Below are positions 1-11,889 of a stretch of 64,000 nt of DNA, piece by piece (positions within the stretch are counted from its first letter, which is position 1; every line of letters begins with the position of its first letter). The DNA lies in the NCBI GenBank assembly GCA_027943335.1, contig BSBK01000760.1, forward strand, positions 946,001 to 1,010,000, given 5' to 3'. The notes beneath the pieces were generated by a model. That model worked only from the letters and a program-made list of their open reading frames with translations. It was not told where the DNA came from and did not search any database. The translations under genes were made by a program, and so were the position numbers. Source of the stretch: Chamaecyparis obtusa. Lineage: Eukaryota; Streptophyta; Pinopsida; Cupressales; Cupressaceae.

Positions 1-2531
1 GCAATATCAGTTAAATTAGTGAATTCAACATCAAAAGATTTAATTACCATCTTTGCTCTTTCAAGTGGATCTGATTCAAAGAATTTTGTAGATATGACAC
101 TTTGTAGCCTCTCAGTCAAATCTTTCAGACTACCTTCCAAATTCATAACTTTCTTGTTCTTTCCAATAATTTTGTTTAAAGAGGTGATCAACTCTATTTG
201 ATCATCATCATCAACTTCCTTTCTCAAATCTTCAATCAATGTTTCTATTCCTTTCTCCTTTCCAATCTTAGGAGTAAGACTGATGTCTTCTTGTGTTTCA
301 GTAGGTGTATGGGCCTATGTTTCCATTTGCACTTTAGTATGTGTAGTCTCTATTTCAATAGTTTTTTCTTGCTCTCCCAAATCCAAATTGTTAACAATGT
401 TATCCAAACTATTGAGTACCGCATCATCTGAATCTAAAGTAACTTTAGTTCCTTCAATGTTCATAGATTCTGTGCCAATGTTTATGGAAGAAGAGGGAAT
501 ATCTTCAACTTCAACTACCTCTACTAGTACCTCTGCTTGTTCTGAACTCTATTTCTCTACTGGTTTTGCAATTGATTGATCTTTGCTATCTTTTCCTGCT
601 ACCAAGTTTGCTAGCACTTGCAAAACTGCCTGTTCAGTTTCAGTCTTTACTTACTCATACTATCATCCCATTATTTGTATAATTCTTCTTTTGGTTCTCA
701 ATAGGGTTTCAAGTGGCTTGAGGATCTATTTAAGATGGTCATCATCTCTTATCTCACAGAACTATCTAATCACATTATCTCTCATTTTGGTATCTTCTTC
801 TTGTGCTCTCATCTTTCTGCTCACAAGTTTGTTGTACAAATCTTCTGGTATCTTTCCATGAATAGTATCAAATTTCTTGTTAGACAAAATCATTTGTGTA
901 ACCATTGCATTCTCAAGATTCAATCTATCAGAGGATCCATATAAATCATAGTATTTATTCATTTTGGTAAAGTCTCCATGCTGCATTATATCTTCATTAA
1001 CTCTTTCTATCCTTGGTTTCCATGATTTCTTCTTTGTTGTCACTTCATCATCTTTTATTTTTGCAACTCTTCTAGGTACTAGTGGAATAATTGTTTTCTA
1101 TCTTTTACCCAGTCCTGAAGCACTTGCCTTCATTCTTTTGCTCGGTGCTAAAGAAAAGGGTTTCTCTGTCTGACTAATTCCTTGTTCTTTCTCAGGTTCT
1201 TCAACCTTTACCTTTACTTGAATAGGTTCTGCACTAGATGCCAAAGGTGGGACTGATAATATCTCACTTTGCCTTATTGCTTATGCAGTCTTCTTTACAA
1301 TATCAAATTCCTGCTCACTCATACTTGATTCTTTTAGAATTTTCTTTATTGTAGACTCCACTCTCTTCTTTGATTGTTTCTCTTCCTTAAGTGCCTTTGC
1401 TGAACCAAAGTTTTCATCATATGTTCCAAATCTGTTGCTATGAGCATCAACTTTACTTTTCAACAATCTACTAACATAACCTTCTATTTCAACTTTAGAG
1501 ATTTCATAGCCAAGAGGGTCTATGAATTCATGTCTAGGTTCTACTACCTCAATGTAAGTGAAATTAGTATCAACCATAAAACATATATCATCTTTGTATT
1601 TCTCAACTAGGGATGGAGGAATTCTTGATTTGTTTACCATAATGTTTTGAAAAGTTTTCAATACTAACTTTACACTGTCATTAACCTTCTCAATAAGATG
1701 TTTCATGTAGACTTTATTGATTCTTGCCATAGTATTCTCACCATCATTCCATTCAATAGTGTAAGGAAATCTTCTTAGCAAATGGAAGAACATGTAAGTA
1801 ACCAATGAGGAAAATCTAAAGTGAGTGTATTTAGCTTTCTTTATCTTCTCCAAATTCTCAAACAACTGTATTCTCATAATTTCACACATACCCACAGGCT
1901 TCTTCTCCACACACATCAAATAAGCAATGTGTACCATACCTGCTAGCATATCATCTTCTCTAGAGCTTCCAAAGAACTTTGTTGTCAAAATATTATAGAA
2001 GTATTTTACATCATCTTGCTTAATCTTACTAATGACTATACCTCTGCCATCGTATACTGAACTGGTGTTTTCAATCACAATCTTTCTCATGTTTTTCTCA
2101 TTCAGTGGAATTGCACCAAATTTTGATAATCAAGTCACATCATGAATTAGGTCTGTAGTTATGTCTATAACTCTATCTTCTAACCAAAATTTACCATTAT
2201 GAATCCTACTCAAAATGATCTTAGTACACTCCTCATCATCAAATTCATATTTCATAGAGTACTCAATGATTTCATTGTTTTCTAGATGTTCATAACCTTG
2301 TTTCACTGACATATCTAAGTTGTAAAATTTCTTATATTCACCATTAAAATCACTCTCCCTTAGGGTTTCATACTTGCATCCAAGATAACTTTTAACATTC
2401 TCTAAATGAAGAACTCCGTCTGGTATGGCTAATAAGGCTAAACTAGCATCTCTTTCTGAGGGTTCAACTAGATCTCTCTTATTTTTAGGTCTGTTCTTAT
2501 CCTTAATTTTGTGAATCAATGACACATCCAT
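1..2531 (-). pseudogene. Family A ORF2, long protein of unknown function, 5' part
   Basis: One continuous reading frame runs from an ATG at 2531 to the window edge, about 843 codons, broken only by scattered stops (at 2130-2132, 1281-1283, about 1100, 759-761 and several later) and no frameshift. The protein has a mixed alpha-helical N-terminal half with SLIHKIKDKNRPKNKRDLVE near the start and MCVEKKPVGMCEIMRIQLFE and THFRFSSLVTYMFFHLLRRF in the middle. A lysine-rich linker follows, then KKSWKPRIERVNEDIMQHGD and a charged C-terminal part. The same protein is encoded at 38866-41310, where most residues match. I recognise no polymerase, integrase, protease or envelope motif. The middle block loosely recalls the putative plant transposon protein found in some angiosperm elements. 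That resemblance is a weak inference. Confidence 0.7.
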
Positions 2532-2965
2532 GATTATATCTAATTTCTTAAGCTGATTCAAGATCGTAGTCGGATAAATACCTTAAATTTGCAAAATTAG
2601 GGCTTTCGCTAGATCGACGCTTCAAACTTCTGCAAATCACTTCCAAAATTATTTCTTCACTTCTACATCACTTCTAATCACTTGATAGTCATAAATAATT
2701 GATTTCAATCTTTTAACACTTAGCATTTACTCAATTTGACATTGCATTCAATAATTTTTCCTCCAAAATGCCAAAAAGCTGATTCTGTAAACCTGCAACC
2801 ATAAATCTTTTTGTGGCCTCGCAAAACACAATATTTATTTTTGTGCACATATCCATAGCATCATTATAACATTACAAACCTTCATCTAACTACGCAAAAC
2901 TTAACTCATTCAAAATCTAATTCTATACTAATTCTAAGTTCCTAAACTACATAAATTTTCATAAT

Positions 2966-3832
2966 TTAAGTGCTTAAAGAAGGGTTAGGTAAAGAATCAT
3001 TCTTACCTTTAGATACATTACCTTCTTGATTACCTTCAATGCTGAATATACCTCCTTGATCTATGCCTTTAACAAATTTTACTTCATCTTCATTGCTACA
3101 ACAACCTTTCTCTTTGTTTCCTGCATTTTCATTCATTCTTGCATAGTTTCTAGGGTTAAGGTTATGATGATAACCTCCATTGTTCATTCTGCAAAATCTT
3201 GCTATGTGTCCAATCTTGTTACATATCTGACAAGTGATTCCATTGGTTCCATATCTAGGTGTTTGCTGATTGATTTGTGTCCTACAATTTCTAGCAATAT
3301 GTACAATTTTGTTGCATCTGAAACATACTATTCCATTTCCTCTTTTCATGTCTTCAGTTGATCTTTGATCTACATTGTTAGTATTTCTAGGCATTCTTCT
3401 ATTGTAATTATTCTCAATAACTTTAGATCTTCTACATTCAATAGCTCTATGTCCAAAACCATGACAATTATAACAATAACTATTTAGAGGTTTGAATTGT
3501 TTACCTGTACAATACCTCTTCATATGACCAATAGTATTACAAGTAAAACATCTACCTTTGAATTCTCTTTGCATACCTTTGGATGATTCTTCTTTCTTCG
3601 GTGGTTCTTCTTGCTTAGGTGCATCTTCTTGCTTCGGTGATTCTTCTTGCTTTGGTGCATCTTCTTGCTTCAGTGATTCTTCTTGCTTTGGTGCATCTTC
3701 TGATTTATTCTCATCTAACTTCTTTTGTTCACTACTTTCACATTCATTCAGATCTGGTTTCTTGCTTTCACTAACTATCTTCAATATGTTAAATCCAAGA
3801 CCAGTTTTGTCATAAAATGGTTTTCCATAAGA
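2966..3832 (-). pseudogene. Family A gag-like ORF1, C-terminal part with four CCHC zinc knuckles
   Basis: The frame is open from the deletion junction to the stop at 2966. It starts with the tail of a GKPF-DKTGLGF motif common at the end of the coiled-coil part of plant copia gags. Next comes an acidic repeat built on PKQEDAPKQEE, then four zinc knuckles of the CX2CX4HX4C type: CFTCNTIGHMKRYC, CYNCHGFGHRAIEC, CFRCNKIVHIARNC and CQICNKIGHIARFC. The knuckles should bind nucleic acid, as in retroviral nucleocapsid. There is no protease motif after them. The N-terminal coiled coil present in the plus copy (37812 onward) is lost, so there is no start codon. The acidic repeat is longer than in the plus copy, so its unit number varies. 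That it is gag-related is well supported; its role in packaging is inferred from family knowledge. Confidence 0.8.
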
Positions 3833-4806
3833 AACTAAATAGCATACATAAAAGTAAATGTAAAGAACTCATAACACATGATATGTTCTTGAGGAAACCC
3901 TAGCCAAGGGAAAACCCCAATGGGGATGGTACCCACAAAGATCCACTAATCAAAAGATATCCAGTTAAGGATGTTGACCCTGTTAGGAGCCTATTACAAT
4001 CATATAGTGTATGAGTCTGGGTTAAGGGACTCTAGGCCTTGTTAGAAGCCTCAACCCTGTTAGGAGTTGTAGATACAAAACCTAATTACCAGATGAGCTC
4101 ATTTCCCAAACAAGTAATACAAATGTTTACTGATTACAATATGGTACTGCTTACAACTTTGCATCAACAACTTTTTCTGCTATCACAATTTACATATATT
4201 ACATGTTACATTTCAAGTATGCTCGGTACATCTTTATTTATACAAGATACAAACATAATATCTTTCTCTTGTCGGCTTGCATATCTTTATCACAATTTAC
4301 ATATATTACATGTTACATTTCAAGTATGCTCGGTACATCTTTATGTATACAAGATATAAACATAATATCTTTCTCTTGTTAGCTTGCATATCTTTATCCA
4401 AGACTAAACATCTAGGATGTCATCTCTTATAATATTAAATCATTATTTTGACAAGCAAAATAATCCCTTAATTCATTTACTAGTTCTGTCTTCAAAACTG
4501 CACTGTCGGCTGTACTCTGTCATTGGTAAAATAGTCATAACTTTGTCCGTACTATTTTTTGCACTAAGATGGGGTATCCTTGGACACCATAGACTCTATT
4601 TTCAATTGTGCAAACTTTGATGATGCTCCAGTGAACATTGCCAAAACAAATTGTATCGGGTGCTCTGTCAAAATCACTATTTCATACTTAGACAATTTTA
4701 GTCTGCGATCTTCCATACTTACTTTCCAGCTTATGTGCTCTTCATAGGGAACATATGTTGCCATAATGACAACATCTATGTACATACCTCAGCCAAATTG
4801 CCAACA
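3833..4806 (-). repeat. 5' LTR of family A minus copy, 3' end deleted
   Basis: Reverse complement matches 36753-37650 of the complete copy, including the stretch equivalent to TGTTGGCAATTTGGCTGAGG at its outer end. It stops at the deletion junction 3826-3832, so the last roughly 90 bp of the LTR and the primer site are absent. It carries a 107-bp tandem duplication (4181-4287 and 4288-4394) that the other copy lacks. Confidence 0.85.
4181..4394. repeat. 107-bp tandem duplication inside the family A LTR
   Basis: Two adjacent units, each starting TATCACAATTTACATATATT and ending at the GCATATCTTTA stretch, differ at only a few positions. The plus-strand family A LTRs hold a single equivalent, so the duplication arose in this copy or its close lineage. 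Confidence 0.85.
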
Positions 4807-6304
4807 TTCACCAGTATTTGTATATATTGCATAATAAAATCCCACAGTTGCATTTGCGAGTACCTCAAGATTTTGGTCACCTAATCTACAAATTGTCCTA
4901 AGTCCCACAAATGAAATTATCTCAAACTAGGGGAAATCTACTCAAGAGGAGAAAGGATTCATCAAAGCAAGCATTATTCAATTAGAGAATCAATTCATCA
5001 CACTCGAAAGAGGAACACTTAATCAAATCTACATCCTAATCCAATTTGAGCCTAAAATGCAAAATTTGATCCAAGAATTGAAATGACCTTATCTTTATCA
5101 GGATTAAAAATATGAAATGGATGGAACTAAACTTGGCATATGGATTTGAAAAACATTGCAAAATTTTTCTAAGTGTTAACTCAATTGATGAAATCATTTC
5201 TTTCTAGCGAATCAATGAAAGTCTTAGACTAGACAAGCTATGATGAAAGGATGATATTTTTCTTGATTTTTGAATGGCTATCTTAAAATAAAAGTTTTAA
5301 ATCATGTATTATTTTTCTAAGGACGTGATCATCAAAGAATCATCGAGGACTTGTACATAGGATAAAACTAAGAGTTCTACTTGTTTACACAAACAGATAC
5401 CTTGGCTATTTTGATCTTCAATATCATAATACCAAAATCCACTTGCAACATAGAATCTAACAAAATTAGTATTCACACTCTCATGATTGGCTTCAATCAG
5501 TGATAGTTGTATTGAAGAGAGATGGGAAAGAAAATAAAGAGGTGCAAAAAGTATTCATATCATCATAGTTGAACTAGTGATGGTTGTACTAAAATGGGAT
5601 TCCAAAAACACTCAATGATGATTATAAGCTCCAAATTTTGAATAATGACAGTTAGCTACATACATCTTAGATTAAGTGCATTGCATATATTGTTTTTCCT
5701 TTCTTAACTTAAATTGCAAGGGGGGAAAAGAAATAGGGGGTTTGATTCAAACATCTTATCCTTGATTTCAATCAAAAACATGTGAGATTATTTTTTGCAT
5801 TCATGCATAGCATTAATCATTATTCATTATCCATATATGAGAGAAAAGAGAAAAAGAATCATTACTCATACATCATTTGCATACATGTAATTAAAGATAG
5901 AACTGCATACATTTGAAAAACCCAAAAACATAGGGGCATTCACATTCATATCTTCATAAAATAGTTTGCATCCATACATTAAAAAATAGAGAAAAGCATG
6001 TCATAAATTCATACATCAATGAATTCATCTATCTATATCATAAATTAAGATACATTGCATCCACAGCATAATCACAAGTAAATGCATCATAAACACCATA
6101 CAACGGTATATAAAGATAATCTTATAAACTCATCAAGAGAATCAAGGAAATATATCATCATATAAGTGTTCATCAAATGGTCCAGTACATCAGTATATCA
6201 AGATACAAATATCATGAAAGTGATACATCAAAGTGTTCCGATCAATAAAACATCATGAAAATGATACAAGGACATCAACAATGAGTAACTCTATCATCAA
6301 AGCA
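4807..6304. other. AT-rich non-coding stretch between family A copy and plant-mobile-domain pseudogene
   Basis: No ORF of note. The DNA is rich in short CATCA and ATCAT runs, especially 5980-6280. A purine-rich GGGGCAT motif occurs near 5930. It may be 3' flanking or non-coding sequence of the element that carries the antisense ORF at 6305-8086. Confidence 0.4.
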
Positions 6305-8086
6305 TCAAGAACCCATAGCAGCACCCGATCCATCCCCAGCATTTGATCCATTTGGACCCCTATCATCCTGTCTATCATGTGAGGGAGGAGCTTGAGAAGT
6401 GCTCGCTATGCTAGGTCTCTGAATCACATGAGTCATAAACTACTGCATCAAAAGAGCTACTTGATCTAGTCTGCTAACAATAGTAGATATATCTATCCTC
6501 ATCGACTAAACATCTCGTGATAGGCTATCAATGCTAGGAGCAGCCTATGAACTCTATCCCATATCTTGTGATTGTTGCACCTGTGGAGGTACTTGTTGAA
6601 CCTGTGGAGGCACCTGTTGTGCTGGAACCTCATCTTGCTATGCCAAAGCAACCCTCTATAACTGAACTAAGGGATCCTATCCACCAGGAATCTATCGAGC
6701 AACATCTATATGTACCTGTCTCTACTATCTCTACTGACAATGAGCTCTATGTTGTCTATCCACTGCTTCTCTAGGGCATACCTCAGCTACATCATCCTAT
6801 TCTCTATCCCTATCCCAAACATGTCCATCTCTCACTCGTGGTCCATCTCCTACTCTACCAATAACCTAAGGTGCTCTACTATCCTTGATGTCTCCTACGA
6901 ACACCACCCCCACCATCACCACTGCCATCATCATCTCTCTCATCCCAGTCTGGGATACACTTTGCTGGATCAGTAAATCAAGGAAACCTATTTTGAGCTC
7001 ACCAGTCTTGATACTCATGAGACATACCAGCATCAATGACACCTATAAGCATCTCCCATCTACAATATCCCAAATCAGCAATCTGATCACATGCATATTG
7101 ATAATAAATCAAAGGACCCCACATAGAATGCTCTACCTATACATGAGCATATAACACTACACCCTTTGGCATATCATGTACTCTACCATACTAGTGAGAT
7201 ACTTGACCAAAGTAGAAATTCTCAATAAAAAAAGTAGCCCTGCCAATGATCCATCAAGGAGAAAACATATAGGGGAGCTCATCATCATCCTCCCTCCATT
7301 GCTCACATCCTATGTATGGTCACCACTAAACCTGATCAAGATCATCAATCTACCGACACCAATACTCAAGCTTTCCTAGATGATGCTGGAAAACCATGCC
7401 GCTATATAGAAAAACATACAAAAATCCTCAACCATGAATCTTGTTAAAAATAGGCCTAGTAATGGGAAGATGCTCCCATACCCACAACTGTAGAATCACT
7501 GCACCTGCAGACAAAGAAGCACTCTCTCTATAGAAAACCTCATGTAAATCATGATATAGTTGCGCAAGAACACATGAACCCCAATTGAATCATCGAGGCT
7601 GAGCAAGTAAATCCTCAAGGATCGTACCCCATCCAACTAAGAAACCATGACCTCGCTGGTCAAGAAGTAGGAATCCACCAATAAGAGCACCAAGAACTGC
7701 TAGTAATGTTGACAAAGAAGCAAACTGTGGCCAAGTAATAGTATCATCATCTATAGTGTTGTCTCCAAACACTCATCTGCAGACTGTGCTATCATAAATG
7801 GAATCATAGTATACTAGCTCTCCTCAGCAAGGAATGTGTAATAATCTATACACATCCTCCGGAGTAATGGTCATCTCTCCAAAGGGAAGGTGGAAATTAT
7901 TGTGGTCGGAGTGCCATCTCTCTACCATAGCAGTCAGAAGACCCCAGTTTAGCTGGAACCATGGCATGTCAAGAAGAAAACTAAGGCCAGACAACTCAAC
8001 AACATGATACTCTACTAGAGTTAGAGCCTGACCAAGATCAATAACCCATGATGCTATAGACTATATGTAAAGAATAGGGAAGTGTG
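6305..8086 (-). pseudogene. Plant mobile domain (PMD) ORF, decayed
   Basis: Translation of the minus strand gives segments diagnostic of the plant mobile domain of MAIN/PP7-like proteins and of PMD ORFs carried by transposons. In order they are LDMPWFQLNWGLLTAMVERW, then HSDHNNFHLPFGEMTITPED (about 7850-7915), then VYRLL, then a FGDNTIDDD-TWPQFASL block (about 7720-7770), then LLAVLGALIGGFLLLDQRGH, and finally LQLWVWEHLPITRP (about 7450-7490). A low-complexity Pro/Gln/Val tail (PPQVQQVPPQVQQ near 6600) follows and the frame ends in GSGAAMGS and a stop at 6305. Several stops interrupt the frame. The 5' end abuts a pyrimidine stretch and CAG that could be a 3' splice site, so an upstream exon is possible. 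PMD ORFs are known in hosts and in Gypsy and Mutator-like elements. Given the surroundings, an element-borne copy is likelier. Function in this copy is lost. Confidence 0.75.
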
Positions 8087-9643
8087 CCTGTTTGGAAAAA
8101 CAAAGGAATCATATCAGCATACCATATCAAGGAATCATCTAAAGTCAATCAATTTTATCAAAAGTATCAAGCAATCACACCTAGTTCCATTTGTTCATGT
8201 CTCTATATCCTAAGAACAAAGTAATAAATCAATCATATTAGTTTTTACACTAATTGATTTATCCTATTAGATTGAAAAATCACATTCATTGGTACCATTA
8301 TCCTAATATCCTAATCAATTGTTTTGTTTGAATGCAACAGACCTAATCTTATCATCGGAATTGATCATCTGGACTTATCAAAATTTTCATCAGGAAAGAT
8401 CAAGTATAGCTAAATTTTATTCAAAAGTCTACAGGTGTGATTTCATTCATACCAGGTGACATTTCATCCTAAGTGATAGAGAAAAGATGTCAGGTGACAC
8501 TTTATTTCTTCTACGTGGTATTTCAAGTATTAGGCAACACTTCATGATGCTAGGCGACATCTAATAAAGCCTAGGTGATAGTGAAATTCTAGGGTTTCAC
8601 ACATGAAAAATCATATACAAATTGGCATTTAAACCCTAAGGCTACGCGACATCAAATTTTTCTCAAGCGAGAATGAAAAATTGCTAGGTGATAGTTTACT
8701 ATGCGGAGGCGTGAGTAAAAAGCGTGGATGCAACAATTTATAGGCTGACGTGACATTAAAATTAACCTACGTGTGACTTTGCAAATTTAAAATAATGATG
8801 AAAAGAAAAAGATGCAACAAATGTGATAAATGAGCAATAAATGTAATGAGGAAGTTAGAAATGATTCACTGGAGGTTCGTAGTCAAGAGGTCTCTGATAT
8901 TTTCAACATCTCTCAAACTGATGCTCTTTGATAGGAACAACCATCTCAGAAATCCAAGCAGAACTAGAGAAAAATCTCAAAAGTCAAAAGTGAAAATGAA
9001 TAGTAAATCAAGGTTTTTCAACCTATTTAAGCTAATTTGACCTAATTTAGAGGTGAAATTTTGACTTTGACCTATATTAACCTATCAGCTCAAATGGGGC
9101 AAATTGTGAATCATGGCATATCATCAGTATTTTTTAGAAATGAAAACATATTGGATCAATCAATCAATCAATCAAAATTTTCAAATCAAGCATCAATATG
9201 TTTTGTTTTTGAGGGGGCATACCATTGGAAATATCAAACAAAAACAACATCATCAACATCAGCAACAACATCATCAAAAATTAAGAAATTGATCATCAAA
9301 TCAAAGCGAAAGCTTTTATCAGGAAATTTTTCATAATCAAACAAATGGGGCATCACATTGAAATCAATCATCAAAATAGGTATCATATCAGGATCAATCA
9401 TTGAATCAAACATCATATCAGAGAACCATTATCAAAAGGACCATCATATCAGAATGATCATCAGAACCATATCAATTAAGAGTTTCATATTAATCATATC
9501 TGCATCAATCTCGTATCAGAAATCAAGGATCGACCATTGAAAGACATCAAACGAACATCAAATATCAACCATCAATGAATCAAGACCTATCATCAAGCAA
9601 GATCAGAGTATTCTTTGAATCGACATGCTTCACACATCAACTC
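8087..9643. other. AT-rich low-complexity DNA with CATCA and GGTGACA-like repeats
   Basis: 8430-8740 holds many degenerate copies of AGGTGACA, AGGCGACA and AGGTGATAG. 9100-9600 is dominated by ATCA and TCAAATCA runs. The short ORFs here are products of the repeats. Three GGGGCAT-type purine motifs (near 9212, 9343 and 9650) resemble polypurine tracts of Tat-type gypsy elements. No coding gene is supported. Confidence 0.5.
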
Positions 9644-9656
9644 AAAGAGGGGCATT
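9644..9656 (+). other. Candidate polypurine tract
   Basis: AAAGAGGGGCATT directly precedes TGTATCACC, the arrangement expected of a polypurine tract followed by the TG of a 3' LTR. No matching second LTR was found in the window, so this is a candidate only. Confidence 0.35.
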
Positions 9657-10710
9657 TGTATCACCTAAAAATGGACAAAGATCAAATCAAAGAAAATCAA
9701 GTCAAATCAAAACAAATCAAGGACAAAATTGAAGTAATTGAATCACAATGCATTATTAGCCAATCAAAATTGAGAGCATTTTAATCAAGTGCAATCAAAT
9801 CAAAATACAATTAAATCAATTAATTGTATAGTCTTGGATTAAATTAAATTCAACCCATTCAAGGGGTACATGGCTACAAAAAATCAATTAAATCAATTAA
9901 TAAATCTCAATTACTCTCAACAACCCAAAAGGAGAGGAAATTCAATCAACCAATGAGATTTAAGGAAAGGCATTCACATGGATCAAGCCAAATTCAATCT
10001 CAATCACTCAAAGTGAAAGAGAATCTTGTCCATTGATCTTGTCTACTTGTCCCAAGCTTTGAGGACACAAACTTTGCATTGTCTTCAAAGGGTGGAACCA
10101 AGGACTCAACCAAGGTTTAATCATGATCAAACACAACTAGACCCCCTACCATTGGAAAATCTATAAAAGGAAGACTAAATTCCTTCATTATTATCAACCA
10201 CACATCTGAGAATTGAATTGAACCTCTTGCAATTTGAGTTTATAAAGGCATTTGAGAGCTTAATTAGCATTTAATTTGATATAATTGTTAGCTTTAACTT
10301 GTTTATCTTATCATTCTCATTCTAGGACTGTCATTAATGGAAGCTTGCTGAGAGATTTTGCATTAAAAATCTTAGTTAGAGAGCCATAGGGTGCTCAATT
10401 GATCATTAATTTGCTAAATAGTTTCTCTATTGTGGTTTAATTTAGTTACTATTTCATTTATTATTGATGTTCAACCTTAATTCTATGAAGATACTTTCCC
10501 TAGTATACAGTTACTTGCATTTAGGATTGAGTTAGCAAACCCAAAACTATAAATGTAGTTAAATTAATTGACATTTAATGAGAAAGAATTCAAGAATAAA
10601 AATATTATATTTCGAACTAGCTGTGCATCCTAAAATATATTTTATTTTTCTTCTTATCGGTTTGTGAAAGATAGTTGAGTTTTTGTCGGTTCCCATGGTT
10701 GGGACAAGCA
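9657..10710 (+). repeat. Candidate 3' LTR (unpaired), end uncertain
   Basis: The stretch starts with TG after a polypurine-like tract, holds a strong TATA box at 10162-10170 and could end at the ACAAGCA near 10710. If right, the element would extend to the left, and the PMD ORF at 6305-8086 would lie antisense inside it, as antisense ORFs do in some Tat-lineage elements. No partner LTR, primer site or duplication is visible here. Confidence 0.3.
10162..10170 (+). promoter_or_regulatory. TATA box in candidate LTR
   Basis: TATAAAAGG sits in a suitable plant core-promoter setting, with a CA-rich stretch (CAACCACAC) about 30 bases downstream that could hold the start site. No host ORF follows, so LTR promoter activity is the simplest reading. 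Confidence 0.4.
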
Positions 10711-11889
10711 TTAAAAAATGAAAACAATCAAAAGAAAGAGGAGTTGATGTATGGTTAGAAGAATCTAATAAAAGAGAAGGTCTCTACAACTCTCGGGGTA
10801 CTAACAATCTCAAAAATCTGAAAACATTATTATTTTCTTGGCATATTTGATTTTATTTTTAGAAACTCTATTCATGGCATGTCTTAGTGAATAACTTCTA
10901 TTTTTAGTATTGATCACATGATATTTCATTGATTGCTAAGGACAATTCATTAGGTTCCTGCTAACTGTTCCTGTACAGTATCTTAGAATAGTTTGGTAGT
11001 GTTTTGGGGATATTATGAAAACCTAGACTCTTCCCACTTCATGTTCGTACTGTGGCTTGTGGGATGAGTCCATGAACTTGTATTATGTTCTCTTTATCTT
11101 TTTTTATTGTAGGAATGGTTAGTAAGGTGGAAAAGATAACCACTAATTGACAAATTTGAAGATTGAGGGTATGTCTGTCTCAGAAATAAAGTCCCAATGT
11201 AGGGGCAATATCTCCCAAGCCAACTGGTAGATTTGGCTGAATTTTATATATGTTGGTAATAGCCTAATTTTGAAGGCTCTAACTAGAGTGATTGTATAAA
11301 TATGGTTGGGTTAAAAATTTATTTACTTCTGAGTATAGGTCTATATAGAGAACCAGTAAGTTTTTGTTTTGACATTAATTTTGTTACAGTAAATTGGATT
11401 TATGAGTCTATGGTAAGTTGGTCATTGTGAGTCTTACCAAAACTTGTGTCTAACCCTAATCAAGGAAGACTATCATAGGTTTTTTCATGATTGGAAGAGT
11501 GGGTGTTGTAATGGTATTGTCAAGGAATGATCAGTCAAGGCATGAATGATTATAGTCAACTAAGTGGAGTTGATAATAGGTTCATTCATTGGATATTAAT
11601 GCTCTTTGAATGGGGTTGGTTTGATAATGCATCTTAGAGTGTTTGAGTTCCTTTGAGAGGCTTAATTGTCAAGAATTGGTGAGATCTTTAATCTAAGGTG
11701 ATTTTGAAAGGGCTAGTAGTAGAATGGTGAATGAAATTACTTTGTTATTTCTAGTGGAAGAGTAGAAGCTTGAGCTCTTTGGATTGGTAGGGGAGTTGTA
11801 GGAGAGTAGGAGGAATAAGGATTGAAACCTCCTAAGGTAGTAGGGTTCTTGGAGATAAAGACACCCTAAGAAGTTCAAAAAGTTACTTA
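10711..11889. other. No recognisable feature
   Basis: AT-rich unique-looking DNA. ORFs are short and lack any family resemblance. I see nothing supportable. Confidence 0.4.

Larger units (their letters stand above)
1..4806 (-). mobile_element. Partial non-autonomous LTR retrotransposon, family A, minus copy
   Basis: Reading the minus strand from 4806, there is an LTR starting TGTTGGCAATTTGGCTGAGG, a CCHC gag-like ORF and a long unknown ORF2 that runs off the window edge at base 1. The same order and sequence recur in the complete plus-strand copy at 36753-42588, which fixes the family and the LTR start. Base 1 corresponds to about 40729 of that copy, so the last 0.6 kb of internal sequence and the 3' LTR lie outside the window. 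No reverse transcriptase, integrase or RNase H is visible. The 3' part of the LTR, the primer site and the N-terminal half of the gag ORF are missing through a deletion at 3826-3832. Confidence 0.85.

Noticed and set aside
8970..9060. Possible primer site or LTR start upstream of the PMD region
   Set aside because: No TGG-starting tRNA-like stretch next to a CA end, and no partner repeat.
9061..9784. Several 60-90 residue ORFs in the CATCA-rich region
   Set aside because: Open only because the repeat lacks stops in that frame. Composition follows the DNA repeat, not a protein.
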